A stretch of 64,000 nucleotides of DNA, taken from assembly GCF_958295425.1 (NCBI RefSeq), contig NC_081143.1, forward strand, positions 11,660,094-11,724,093, written 5' to 3'. Both the position numbers and the translations under genes were made by a program. This document shows positions 25,182 to 36,641 of the stretch, one piece after another. Position 1 is the stretch's first letter; each line of letters opens with the position of its first letter. This DNA is from Solea solea (Eukaryota > Chordata > Actinopteri > Pleuronectiformes > Soleidae). Under the pieces are notes generated by a model, which made no database searches, had not been told where the DNA came from, and saw only the letters and a program-made list of their open reading frames with translations.

Positions 25182-25290
25182 TGGCTAGCACTGTTGCCTT
25201 ACAGCAACAAGGCCACAGGTTCAGATTCAAGTACAATTACTGTGTGGAGTTTGCATGTTCTCCCCATGTGTGGGTGGGCTTTCTTCTTTT
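25182..25290 (+). mobile_element. tRNA-derived SINE, head portion
   Basis: GTGGCTAGCACTGTTGCCTT corresponds to the A-box region, and GGTTCAGATTC to a decayed B box. GTGGAGTTTGCATGTTCTCC then begins the body. The copy is on the plus strand and breaks off in a TTCTTTTC tract. Confidence 0.75.
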
Positions 25291-25789
25291 CTTTTCTTTT
25301 TTTAAATGAACAAAGGAGTACAACATGTGCAGTTATACCAAGGGGTGAATCTTCTCTGACTCACTACCTCCCTTTTCAGAGGGGCAATGGAATCTAGTGA
25401 TGCTCATAGTGGATTTGCTGTACAAGATCAACAAATTGGGTTGAAGTGAGAACGGGGCTTCAATCGTTCACCAGAATGCAATTCTTTCATTGGCATGGGG
25501 GTGAAACTTTAACATTGAACTAAGCAACTGAGTGGATTTTGAAAGACATTGAGAGAACCTATTACTATAACCTACTATTTTCACCAACCCAAATAGAGAA
25601 ATGGAGGTATAAATATATCCTCTGTGGTTCATATGTACAGTTGTCTGAAAAGGATAAACAGCCTAACCTTAAATTTTAACCTAAAGGTGAATCAACTGTA
25701 ATGTACTCAGAATCTTCTCTTTTAGTTGTAAACAAAAATACCAACATACAACTAAATGGGGATGTTGTGTGGAGACCACAGTGCAACTA

Positions 25790-25905
25790 CAGGAGAACAT
25801 TTTAGTTTTTGGTTCTCTCAACGTTTGGGAATGTTAGGCTTGTGTGAGTGAACATTCTCTTAACGTTCTATTAATGTTTTAATGTTTAATGTTTTGTGTT
25901 AGCAG
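25790..25905. repeat. AACGTT-type degenerate repeat
   Basis: Recurring CAACGTTTGGGAATGTTAGG, TTAACGTTCTATTAATG and similar units suggest a small degenerate minisatellite of a kind common in fish. Confidence 0.45.
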
Positions 25906-25944
25906 GGGCAAGAGCTGAATCTTACCATTGGTGGTTGGAAGGTC

Positions 25945-26220
25945 CGCGTGGTGTGTGTCACTACTCGACCCGTACCGGAAACTCGATCCGTTCTGCGCAC
26001 GTGCAAAACACGTCTACACTGTCGTAAATATCCAATCATGTTCTGGGTAAGAATCCGGCACTGACAACAGGCTTTTCCCGCAAAAATGAAAATCAGCTTT
26101 AACTAGGGCGGGTGCTTGGCTGAACTCCTAGAAATGCGTGTGGAATGGGAGGTGTAGCAGGAGTGCGTGTGACATTTGTGTGACTCTCACACCGATTGCG
26201 TGAGAGTTGGCAGCCCTGTC
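25945..26220. other. CpG-dense patch, probably transposon-derived
   Basis: CpG is locally far more frequent than in the surroundings (for example CGACCCGTACCGGAAACTCG and TGCGCACGTGC). It ends with CGTGAGAGTTGGCAGCCCTG, which I associate with a teleost repeat. No coding frame continues through it, so an active CpG-island promoter is possible but less likely. Confidence 0.35.
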
Positions 26221-29200
26221 ACTATGTATCACAAACACAACACATCCTGTACTCATTAAAAAGTAAAAACACTCAAGCGCTTCTGTTCCATTCTTGATAT
26301 TTATAGATTCATTTTACATCCAAAATCTGTGTATCATTACGAATCAAAACACTTTCATTTAGAAAAGATGTGAAATCATCACAACCGTTTTTGCTATATG
26401 GAATACAGTTAGATAATGTTCAGGTCATATCACCCACTCCTCCTTAACAGTTGTTTTTTTTTTCCCACACAGTTGGACTTCTGTAGGTAAAGCTCATGTG
26501 GCCCCCAGGTCATTTGAGTTAAAGACCCCATTCTAGAGTCAGGTCATATGTGAGCCAATACGCTATGCCATGGAGCTACAGAGGAGGGAGGGAGAGAGAT
26601 GCAGGCACATCCCCACAGTGGAATTGATGCATCTGAATGTGTTGAATGCACACAGCACTTGGAAATCACTGTGCTCCTCCCGAATACAAAATGAGTCATC
26701 TTCATCATACGTAAATATGCTACTAGCATTTTAACAGTCATGTTAGAGGTCTTGAACAGGGCTTGGACCATTGGACATTGACCTTGCTTACTTGTGGTAT
26801 TTTGTGAGATTTGTGTAAGAGTCACTTATCCTGGACTAATTCACCAATTTAGAATGACAAATGAGGTTGAAAACACAAATGAACTTTTTTAATTAGAATT
26901 CTTTCACAATTATTTTTGAGATGTGGGTCTTTTCAGCACTTTCAAAACCCATCAATTAGGAAATCAGAAATGCCTGAAAGGTGAAATTGCATTGTATTAC
27001 ACAGCAACCAGGTTGCAATCTATCAGCTATTAAAAAGGTCTCACAAGCTCTAAATGTGTGTATTTTTTTTATCAGTCAATATTTTTTTTAACACACTTTT
27101 GTCATTTGACATTTTGCATGATTGTTTTCTCTTTTCTTCCTTTTCTACCTGTTTCAGTCGCAAGACAGACTGCTGGCCCTGTGTAGCCATCAGAGGAATT
27201 GGAATGAATAAAGTATATCAAAATAAAATGAAGAAAAAGTAAAAAGAGAAAGCCAGAGAAAGGGATTCTGAAAGACGGAAGAAAGGATGCTGTGGCACTG
27301 TTTATAGTCTTCAGGCTGGACCAGCTCCACCTTGAGCAGGTGTTGAACAAACACTAAAGACAAAATAGAAGTCCAGTTGAATTAAAGTGACAAAACCAAA
27401 AAAAAAAATGCCAGGCATATGCACAAATTGTACATTATACAAATGTTATTCTATGAAGAGGTAAAAGTCATAATTTAATTTATTTGTGGGCTTCTATTCA
27501 GACAAACACAATAAAAGTCAACAAACATCTATATACTTCAGTTTCTTATGCCAAGAAACAACTGTCATCAGGCTAGAAAGGTAGCAGGATAATAATATTT
27601 CTTACTTCCATATTAAAGCGGAAGTAGGCAAGATTACTGGAAAGAAAAGTCACTGAATGTGTAAATAGTTTTACACATTGTAAATGTATTGTACAAATAA
27701 TACATGCACAAGATGGTTGATAAGAACTGCAAAAGATGTGCGACCTCAATGGAAATACAATTAGGAAAACAGTCACAGCCAACACTTGCTCTTCAAGGAA
27801 TGGTGAGACAAAGGTCTGTTAACAAAGTCATACAATTTGTATGACCCACTTAGAACTGAGCTCCAAATGCTAAAGTTAACCTTCTGTTCTGCACTTCCTG
27901 GACTTCAAAGTTGCTGTCTCATAACTCCCGTTTGAACAGAGCCTGCATGACACGCTGTGCTGACTGCACTGACTTGCTTCTAAGTATTGTTTCTGCAACA
28001 TATTCACACTACTCCAAAAAAGAGAGAAACAAGCGGGGTGTTTTTGCACTTTCTGCGGGGATTTTCAGACATCTGTGCCATGCTTTGAGTTCACAGTAAG
28101 CACACTTTTTTTTGGCTTAAAAGAAAGCTTTGATGCTGAAAACAGGCATAAAGCCACAAGTACCAACAGTTACACGAAATGCAAAAACAATCATACATTT
28201 GTAAAACAGAGTAATTAGCAAGGAAATGGAACCAGGACAATAGCTGCCTTCTTGGCACTATAGGTGGAACACTGAAAAACTACCCCCTTGGAGATGGTGG
28301 CAGCTTCCAGGTGGAGCAAACAGCCATGGCAAACTCAAATAAATTGAGTCCTATTTAAAGACTGGTGATATGGGTGCCGAGGTGTTGCCACTTTGTTGTG
28401 GAGACTAGTGATGAATGCAGGAGGGAGAGAGTGAGAGATGTAAAATGGAACAACTCCCAAGGGCAGGAGTATTCATATTTGCGGGGAACAACACAAACGT
28501 AAAAGGGATTGTTGGAGAAATATAACCAGCCATTAGCTGTGGAGGAAATGGCTGCTAACAACGAGGAAACTATATTCTGTCTCTCTTCAAAGTCAAAGGA
28601 AAAAGCCGTGTGAGGTAATCAGTGCAGGGCCAGAATAAGTGGAGGTGTGTGTTTGTGTGTGCTGGGGTGTCACAGAAAAGTCACACAATGAACAGGAGGT
28701 CTTGTTAGTCTATTAGGATCACTAAAATGTGCACTGCCAGGTGCACAGTGAAAGGGGTAACAGTTACAGTCCGGCACTTTACTTCTGCAGAATATAAGTG
28801 TGTGTTTGACCATTTGTTCCTAATTGATGCAACCTGACAGTGTAATAAAACAGTCAATTAGCAGGAAGACATATTTAGAACAAAAGGAACAGTATTATAC
28901 TGTATATTATAGGTGCTGAACTCATTAAACTATACCAACTGTCTCTAAAATATTCTTCCATTAGGGAACTGAAGGTGTGTGATTTAAGCATGTATTAAGT
29001 CATGAAATTTATCATGATTTGTTATGTGTTCACCCATTTTTTTTCATAATTTAAATTCTGATTTACAGACTGCCAACCATGTTTATTGTTTGGTTTGGTG
29101 TTTTGGTCTTTTGCTCCACCAAAGGCCACCCACATAATGCTGCATCCCTGCAGGACTGTTTTGGGTGCACAAGGTGGGAGGTTATTTCTCAGGAGGATAA

Positions 29201-29280
29201 TTTGGATGAGCACACTTCTACTGTCCTGGACTATACTATATTAACTTTCGTACTAAGGCAGTACTGAGCAACAAAACCAT
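26221..29280. other. Intergenic DNA without recognisable gene
   Basis: No frame longer than about 93 codons and no transposase or reverse transcriptase motif. Runs of A or T near 26452-26463 and 27400-27409. It looks largely single-copy. Confidence 0.4.
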
Positions 29281-29284
29281 CAAA

Positions 29285-29640
29285 GTGTTTCCAAACCAGA
29301 ACCCCTGGTTTCACTGCAATGTGAAATAACTGCTAAGGATGAGGGATGCTGCATTCAGGTCAGAGAACATGCTGGCCTACAGAGCTGCCCACAGAGACCT
29401 AAAAAAAGGGCATTAGCGAGGCCATGGACTGGTACAGACAACGCATAGAAGGGCACTTCATTACTAAAGATCCCCGGAGGCTATGGAGAGGCATCAAAAA
29501 CCCTAACTGACTACAAGTGCAACATCAATTCAGTATCATCAAGAGAGGTCCACCATGCAGACCTTGAGAGCCACCAGATCGAGAGGGTGCTCTCTCCAAT
29601 GCACTATGTAGATTTTAGCTCCGCCTTTCAAGGCGAGTCA
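29285..29640 (+). pseudogene. LINE reverse transcriptase N-proximal fragment
   Basis: The plus strand can be read as LLRMRDAAFRSENMLAYRAA, then HRDLKKGISEAMDWYRQRIE, GHFITKDPRRLWRGIK and later YVDFSSAFQG. These match the region just before and at the start of the reverse transcriptase domain of fish LINEs (DAAFRSGD..AY..AR..LKRGIKEAK..Y..RIE.HF, then VDFSSAFNTI). One stop and frame slips show it is dead. It ends abruptly where the tRNA-Ala repeat array begins. Confidence 0.8.
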
Positions 29641-29676
29641 AGGTGAGTGGCGAATTTGCCAAATCATACTCACAAA

Positions 29677-29749
29677 GGGGAATTAGCTCAGATGGTAGAG
29701 CGCTCGCTTTGCATGTGAGAGGTAGTGGGATCGATGCCCACATTCTCCA
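29677..29749 (+). tRNA. tRNA-Ala (anticodon UGC)
   Basis: The 73-nt cloverleaf is complete. The acceptor stem GGGGAAT pairs with ATTCTCC and contains the G3-U70 pair that marks alanine tRNAs. The D arm is GCTC/GAGC. The anticodon arm CTCGC/GTGAG carries loop TTTGCAT, so the anticodon is TGC, with one G-U in the stem. The T arm is GTGGG/CCCAC, discriminator A73. A box and B box (GGATCGATGCC) are present. No run of four T follows closely, so termination is uncertain. It is the only UGC copy; the other four read AGC. Confidence 0.85.
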
Positions 29750-30733
29750 GGGTCTGTTGCAGGCTTCTCTTTATCCTGATAAGTGAACTCCACTATCATC
29801 CACCAACCAGTCTCACCTTGACAAAACAGAGCTCAAAAGTCAACTGTCAGCCACCAATGATGCTGATCTGAGCCCTCCTCCTAACAGGATCAACAGTAAC
29901 ACAAAGAACAGTCTTCACTCACATAAATCAACATTCAGTAAAGATTCCAATCAAAGACAATCTATATTTCATTTTTGACTCACATTGCAGTCACTTGGGA
30001 AGATTTAATCCAGGCTGGATTAATTTTGGCTAGTTTCTTTGTGGCTGAAGTCTGTACAAGAAACAGGGCTTGTCTTAAATTAACTTGATCAGTCATGTTG
30101 AGTCTTGCTAGATATCATCAGGTCTTGTTAAGAAATTAACCAATCAGTGACATTTCATCTAGATACACATAAAAACCACATATGCCAACAGTTTATATAA
30201 CAAGCCCCATTTCTTTAAGGTGATCCAAGAGGCTACTTCAGTTCCAAATATCATCTGGGAAATAGCATAATTCCATCTCTGTTGAGGAGTTGAGAGTTGA
30301 GAGGGGAACTTCCTCTCTGTCCGGAAAGATTCCTATTTAAGGCAATCTAGATTCCATGTTTGGTTCTCATAGCAATAACTTGGCTAGTTTGTTGCAGCTA
30401 AGGTCTTTGAAGGCAACAGGGCTTCTCTTAAATTGGCTGTGGCTCTTTGAGGGCTTGACCAATCACGTAGAGTCTTCTGAAATATCTGTTGATCAAATTT
30501 AGTAAATGGCCAACCAATGATATATCAACCCTGTACTCAGAAGGCCTACATTTCCCGTATGTGTTTTATGACAAGCCCCAAATGTTAAAATTTCATTTCT
30601 TTAAGATGATCCAAGAGGCTACTTCAGTTCCAAATATCAGCTGTGAAATGGCATTACTCCATCTGTGTTGGGTGCAAGAAGTTGAGGGGAACTTCCTCTC
30701 TGTCCGGACGAGTGGTTTGAGTCCTCTTACAAA

Positions 30734-30806
30734 GGGGAATTAGCTCAAATGGTAGAGCGCTCGCTTAGCATGCGAGAGGTAGTGGGATCGATGCCCACAT
30801 TCTCCA
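30734..30806 (+). tRNA. tRNA-Ala (anticodon AGC)
   Basis: All four stems pair fully. The anticodon arm is CTCGC/GCGAG with loop TTAGCAT, and G3-U70 and A73 are present. Compared with the usual vertebrate tRNA-Ala(AGC) as I remember it, both changed stem positions (A5-U68 and the U-A in the T arm) are paired changes, so the fold is kept. The first downstream T run is only TTT (GTCTTTAATCC), weak for polymerase III stop. Confidence 0.88.
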
Positions 30807-31259
30807 GGAAGCACTCGTCTTTAATCCGACAACATCACATTACATTCCTATTTAAGGTAAACTAGATTCAATGTTTGGCTCTCATAGCAATAACTTGGCT
30901 AGTTTGTTGCAGCTAAGGTCTTTGAAGGCAACAGGGCTTCTCTTAAATTGGCTGTGGCTCTTTGAGGGCTTGACCAATTACGGAGAGTCTTCTGAAATAT
31001 CTGTTGATCAAATTTAGTAAATGGCCAACCAATGATATATCAACCCTGTACTCAGAAGGCCTACATTTCACAGAATGTTTTTTATGACAAACCCCAAATG
31101 TTCAAATTGAATTTCTTTAAGGTGATCCAAGAGGCTACTTCAGTTCCAAATATCAGCTGTGAAACACCATATTTCCATCTGTGTTGGGTGCAGGAAGTTG
31201 AGAGGGGAACTTCCTTTTTGTTAACACGAGTGGTGAATCTGCCAGTTCTTCCTCACAAA

Positions 31260-31332
31260 GGGGAATTAGCTCAAATGGTAGAGCGCTCGCTTAGCATGCG
31301 AGAGGTAGTGGGATCGATGCCCACATTCTCCA
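31260..31332 (+). tRNA. tRNA-Ala (anticodon AGC)
   Basis: The 73 nt are identical to the copy at 30734-30806 as far as I can read, including the fully paired anticodon stem. The unit lies 526 bp from the previous one, and both flanks are clearly homologous. The downstream flank begins TGAAGCACTCGTCTTTAATC, again without TTTT. Confidence 0.88.
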
Positions 31333-32053
31333 TGAAGCACTCGTCTTTAATCCGATAACGTCACATGTATGCTGAGTTTGACCAAACAGACCTCTCAAAG
31401 TCAATAGCAATAGTTGCCAGCCAAGTTAGTACCCTCTTGAAGCTCAATTAGACCAAACATAATTATCATCCACCTACCATTCTCAGTTTTATTTTGACAA
31501 AACATAACGATATGTGCTGGCTGACTTTGACTGAAGAGACCTCTCAAAGTCAATTACAAAAGTTGCCAACCATCACGCGCTGGCCACCTCATACCTGGCA
31601 TTGACAATTCCAAAAGGAAAGATGGAGAAAAGTAAACAAATCTATAAAAACACTGAGGAAAGATTCCTATTCAAGGCAATCTAGATTCCATGTTTGGCTC
31701 TCATAGCAATAACTTAGCTAGTTTGTTGCAGCTCAGGTCTTTGAAGGCAACAGGGCTGTGGTTCTTTGTGGGCTTGACCAATCACGGAGAGTGTTCTGAA
31801 ATATCTTTAGATCAAATTTAGTAAATGGCCAACTAATGATATATCAACCCTGTACACAGAAGGCCTACATTTCACAGATGACAAACCACAAATGTTTTAA
31901 TTCCATTTCTTTAAGATGATCTAAGAGGCTACTTCGGTTCCAAATATCAGCTGTGAAATGCCATAACTCCATCTGTGTTAGGTGCAGGAAGTTGAGAGAG
32001 GAACTTCCTTTCTGTCAACGCCAGTGGCAAATTCGGCAACACTTCGTCACAAA
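31333..32053 (+). repeat. Longer spacer between tRNA copies 3 and 4
   Basis: The first ~330 bp combine pieces similar to both flank types (ACCAAACAGACCTCTCAAAG twice, near 31380 and 31525). From about 31661 the standard upstream flank resumes (TAGATTCCATGTTTGGCTCT). No gene is seen. Confidence 0.65.
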
Positions 32054-32126
32054 GGGGAATTAGCTCAAATGGTAGAGCGCTCGCTTAGCATGTGAGAGGT
32101 AGTGGGATCGATGCCCACATTCTCCA
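32054..32126 (+). tRNA. tRNA-Ala (anticodon AGC)
   Basis: Complete cloverleaf with loop TTAGCAT. The anticodon stem CTCGC/GTGAG has one G-U pair, as in the first copy. G3-U70 and A73 are kept. The downstream flank is of the GGCTTCTCTTTATC type, without a TTTT stop nearby. Confidence 0.85.
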
Positions 32127-32570
32127 GGGGCTGTCACAGGCTTCTCTTTATCACTATCCTTTGGAAGCTCAGTTAAACCAAACCAAACTCAACTATCATC
32201 CACTGACCAGGCTCACTTTGACAAAACAGAGCTAGAAAAAACAACTGTTAGCCACCGACAGTGCTGATCTGAGCTCTCCTCCTAACAGGATCAACAATAA
32301 CACAAAGAACAACGAAAGTGAACAACTACACTCACATGGATCAACATCGAGTAAAAATTCCCATTCAAATCTAGATTGCATTTTTGACTCGCATTTCAGT
32401 CACTTGGGAAGATATTATCAGGGCTGGATTAATTTTGGCTAGTTCCTTTGTGGCTAAAGTCTGTACAAGAAACAGGGCTTGTCTTAAATTAATTTGATCA
32501 ATCATGGAGTGTCTTGTTAGACATATTTAGGTCTTGTTAAGAAATTAACCAATCAGTGACATTTCATCTA

Positions 32571-33132
32571 TTTATTTATATGTTTATTTCGGTCATGTCA
32601 ATTAGATCACTCATCATCACACATCATCTTAGTGTAGTTCACACAATACACATAACCGAAAGGGAAAGCGGGAGAAGCAAAAGCTTATCTAGTCCCGCCC
32701 CCATTACCCACAGAATACATATTTTCATCGTACAATACATCATTTTTCTTTTTCTTATGACATTTTGACAAAAACATGTTTCAGCATCAGGTAGCACTCA
32801 GAGATGCAGTCTAGAACATACCACATCCCAAGGAGAGCATTCCAATTGTCACAAATGTGAATATGTACACATCCTCGACATCCTCTACATCCAGTGCGGC
32901 AAGGCACTTGACTTTCCACTTATCCTATCCGTCCCGAATGTAGCCAGCCATGAAGGTCCCATCTGGGCAACTAAGTTCACCAGAACCTGCACTTCTTGTT
33001 GAGAACACTCTGTCGATCGCATTCAGTGACCAGCTTAGCAGTTCCATCATGGATCAATTGATTCTCCGTAGTGACTCGATTCACAGGGGCAGCTAAATAC
33101 TTCTCATGTGTTGACATTTGTGCTTATCAATG
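32571..33132 (-). mobile_element. LINE 3' end inserted into the tRNA array
   Basis: Compared with the first unit (30150-30175), 562 bp interrupt the sequence between CATTTCATCTA and TCTAGATACACATAA. The four bases TCTA occur on both sides, fitting a short target duplication. On the minus strand the insert ends GACATGACCGAAATAAACAT followed by ATAAATAAA, preceded by a GCTTCTCCCGCTTTCCCTTT block, which fits the 3' untranslated end of a fish L2/CR1-like LINE. The 5' part has no intact frame. Confidence 0.75.
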
Positions 33133-33336
33133 TCTAGATACACATAACGACTACATATGCCAAAAGTTTCACAAACCCCAAAATGTCCAAATTCCATTTC
33201 TTGAAGATGATCCAAGAGGGTACTTCTGTTCCAAATATCAGCTGTGAAATCTGAGAATTCCATCTGTGTTGGGTGCAGGAAGTTGAGAAAGGAACTTCCT
33301 CTCTATCGAGGTGAGTGGTTAGAATCCTCTCAGAAA

Positions 33337-33409
33337 GGGCAATTAGCTCAAATGGTAGAGTGCTCGCTTAGCATGTGAGAGGTGGTGGGATCGATGCCCA
33401 CATTCTCCA
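33337..33409 (+). tRNA. tRNA-Ala (AGC), decayed copy
   Basis: Loop TTAGCAT and the B box are kept, but position 4 is C instead of G, giving a C-C mismatch with 69 in the acceptor stem. Position 25 is T, giving a G-U in the D stem. A change at 47 (GGTGGTGGG) lies outside the stems. Unlike the others it has a TTTT run 8 nt downstream (33417-33420). The mismatch suggests a pseudogene or a weak gene. Confidence 0.7.
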
Positions 33410-34059
33410 TGACACGTTTTAGAATAACCTTTAAGTGTGGCTGGATATTACAGTGGCAATGGTATACATCATCAGCAGCGCAGCACAGCACACACGAGCA
33501 AAGATCTCAGCACTGACTAGCAACACAGACAGATGTAAAATGGGGCCTTTTATACTGTGTCTCTGATTGTCAGCTCTGGTACTACCATTTGCAGGTTTCC
33601 CATCAACATCCTTACTATCAGCAAACAATTTATTTTCAAATTAATATTTTTAACATGTTTTTACAATATTTTTAACAATGTTTTTTTTTTTACATTATTT
33701 TCGTAAAAAGAAACTCTACAATCATCATCAAGATTCAAAAAATCCAATCCATCTTCCACAAGTTCCCCTCTCCTTTCTCTCCACTTGGTCTGCCCCGGAA
33801 CCATAAATAAGTTCCTGCTCGCCTTGGGACTCTTTTACCCGAACACCATGCTGCAACAAAAGAAAAAAGGTGAGTGTCATGCCACACAGCAATCCTAACA
33901 CATATTAACACAATTAACCCACAGAAAAGTTACCCACAGAACCTACTGACTTCAGTCATACATTGCCATTAATATACACATCGTTATTGCCTGTTCTAAT
34001 TCTCCTTTCTTTCCAGGAGGAGCTGAGTGGTCACCACAGCACCCGCCTCAAGACAAACG
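33410..34059. other. Unassigned stretch in the tRNA array
   Basis: No homology to the flanking units is visible here. It has T-rich runs near 33662-33692 and a short GC-richer patch at 33770-33880 with CAAAAGAAAAAAGGTGAGTG, which looks like a splice donor but has no supported exon. Confidence 0.35.
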
Positions 34060-34330
34060 ATTGTTGAAAGCTTCTCTTTATCCTGATTAGTGACCTCTGG
34101 AAGCTCAGTTAGACAACACATAACTCAACGATCATCCACCTTCCATGATCACCTTGACAAAACAGAATTCAAAAATCAACTGTCAGCCACCTACAAAACT
34201 GATCTGAGCTCTCTCCCTAATAATCCCAACAGTAACGTAAAGAACAACAAAAGTGAACAACTGCACTCACATATTCCCAGGCCCTGTCTCTCAGTTGACC
34301 TGAATGACTGCATTTCACACCTTGACTCAG

Positions 34331-35355
34331 GTTAAAATAATAACCTGTAACTGGGTCAGACTACAATCTGAATTGTTAAATTTAAAAACCTAATATTGAA
34401 AGTGTCCGATTGCCTGTTACACATATGTTTTACACCTTCTGAACAACATTCAATGGCTCATCTCCTAACTACAACTAATACTACTCTTTTTAACTTTTCT
34501 GTTTTATCATTGACATTATGAAAGAAATGTCTCGTTTATAATATTGTATTTTTTGTATTTTAATTGTGTATATAATTGCTTTAATGTCATGTACCATTAA
34601 TGTGTATGCTAGTTCATTGTAAATTGATACATTTAATTTGAAATGGAGAGATTTCTTTTTACAAATGTGGCATTTTTTCCTTTGGCAAGTGTAACACAGT
34701 TATTATATCTCATCGTATCATTTCCATGCTAGAAACCACCAGACATTGTTGAATAGTAAAAAAGTGGTTAAAACAAAGTTGAAGTTATTCCATTATTCCT
34801 TCTTAAAGCTTGTAGGTTCCATTTTACAACAGCATGCTTGTGCCACAGAGCATGTCATCTGTGGAACGGAGGAGGACAATTGCTTCTCGTCTCTCTCTTG
34901 ATCTCCACATCAGGTGCAGGTAGGGAATTTCTTTGTGCTGAAAGGCAAAAGCAGTTCCTCTGATGAAAAAGAGTCACTCTAATAGGCTCTGGAGAACCAG
35001 CAGGAGTGGTAGTGGCATGGGAGCTGACACAGTGTTATGATGGGGATTGAAATACCATTCATGAGAGGAACTTTAGAAGTATGATAATTATGTCTTTGCT
35101 TCAATTTATAGCAGTCACAGCAGACCTTCACACATCACAACCAGCCAGTTAGTGATGTGACACAGCACAGACAGTCCATTTCACATTGCTGATCTTGTAC
35201 ATGTAGTTGCATCTAAGGTTGTTCACTTCCATAAATGCTTTGGCTAATATCTGATATCAGATGATGCTTTGCGATCACATCTCTACACCGTTATTATTGT
35301 CCACATATTACACTGTACAGAAGCCTTTTAATATTAGATGTGGAAATGATAGTTG
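34331..35355. other. Intergenic DNA
   Basis: AT-rich, without a protein-like frame or recognised repeat family. Confidence 0.4.
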
Positions 35356-35361
35356 AGTGGA

Positions 35362-35930
35362 TTGAGTGCAGTGGTGTATGGAGTACTGAAAAACTACACT
35401 TGAGTTCAAGCATCAGTGCACTACCTCACCAGAAAATGACTGTATGGCAGAAGTCACATATTGGTATACTACTTGAGTAAAAGTTTTGAAGTACTGTATC
35501 TAAAACTGACTGTGCTTGACCAATATGTTGTTAAATGTGCTTGAACACTAAAAGTAAAAGTTAATTTGATAAGATTGGATAATTATGAAGTGTAGTCCCC
35601 CACTTAAACATGGAGCATAAACATACAATATAGTGGAGCAGTATGCTGTGTGCAATCTTGAAAACTTCTAACAGCAATTTAAATTGGAGCGCATATTATT
35701 AAACTATCACAGATTAAACTAATAGCAGGTGTAGATTTGATTATGTAAGACTTTAATAAAGTGTCTAAAATCAGTGTTTGTCTCCACTGGCATCCATGAG
35801 AGTGACCATCCCATTTCCTGCTGTATCGGAAAATATATATTAGGGAAAAAGTATTTAATTTATCTCAGAAAAGTAGTAAGAAGTATAATAAGTATAAGTG
35901 CTTTCCAAAATACTTTAGCACAGGACCAAA
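35362..35930. mobile_element. Non-autonomous DNA element (AGTAAAAGT type)
   Basis: GGTGTATGGAGTACTGAAAA, CTACTTGAGTAAAAGTTTTG and, at the far side, GTATAAGTGCTTTCCAAAATA follow the plan of a frequent fish non-autonomous element rich in ACTTGAGTAAAAGTA. Boundaries are approximate and there is no coding frame. Confidence 0.5.
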
Positions 35931-36591
35931 ATTATTACTAATTACATTAAATCACCAATTTAGAAGTAGACAATAGCAATGAAATAGACATTGAAATGTC
36001 TAAAAAGTCTCCTGAAGAACTATTATACAATGTGTTTATTTACACAAAACATGAAGCTACATGATATAGCTTAAAATGGCACCAATGAATTACTGACAAA
36101 TACTGAGAGGTCTTCTGAAATGTTTTCATATTATGTGTGTACTGTGGTGGATGTTGATTTCAGATGCAGGAAAAGAGTCTTAATATGCGGCACCTTAACA
36201 TTGTGGCAGACTGCTAAACTTCACACAATACATAAAAACATTGTTAACTGGCAAAAAAAATGTAATGCTTGTCTGCGTCATCCACTGTTATTGACACACA
36301 CTAAAGCAATGAGTGAGGTGATAATAACCCTGTCATAAAAAAATAATGGAAATATCATTAGCAGTAGACATGAGTGCTTTGTTATTCTGACCTGAGTGTT
36401 ACCTCATTTTCAAACCAATGAAACAAAATTATCAAATTAAATATTCAAAAGTTCAGCTCGGTAATCAGCAATCAGTGGTACATGACTGAGCAATGTGCTT
36501 GTGCAAATGTTGTTAAAAGCAAGTCAAAAGGATAAACTCAGGACATCATGGTATTTCCTGTAGAGACAGCGGAAGAAGGGAAAACTGCCGG

Positions 36592-36641
36592 ATGGATGGA
36601 CGGACGGATGGATGGATGGACGGATGGATGGATGGATCAAT
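36592..36641. repeat. (GGAT)n/(GGAC)n microsatellite
   Basis: GGATGGATGGACGGACGGAT-like units run without interruption. The short frame through it gives a DGW repeat with no meaning. Confidence 0.9.

Larger units (their letters stand above)
29641..34330 (+). repeat. Array of tRNA-Ala-bearing repeat units
   Basis: Five tRNA-Ala copies (starts 29677, 30734, 31260, 32054, 33337) sit in related units. Upstream flanks share TTGGCTAGTTTGTTGCAGCT-type and AAGAGGCTACTTCAGTTCCA blocks. Two kinds of downstream flank alternate: one with GCACTCGTCTTTAATCCGA (copies 2 and 3) and one with GGCTTCTCTTTATC plus AAAACAGAGCT (copies 1 and 4). A further copy of the second flank at about 34060-34280 has no tRNA before it, so the array extends past the last tRNA. 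Spacings of 1057, 526, 794 and 1283 bp show a complex, not simple, tandem structure. Confidence 0.85.

Noticed and set aside
25945..26220. CpG-island promoter of a host gene
   Set aside because: CpG density is raised, but the sequence ends in a known repeat block and no first exon follows.
33770..33880. Possible exon ending at AAAAAAGGTGAGTG
   Set aside because: The donor-like sequence is good, but no acceptor, open frame of protein character or partner exon was found.
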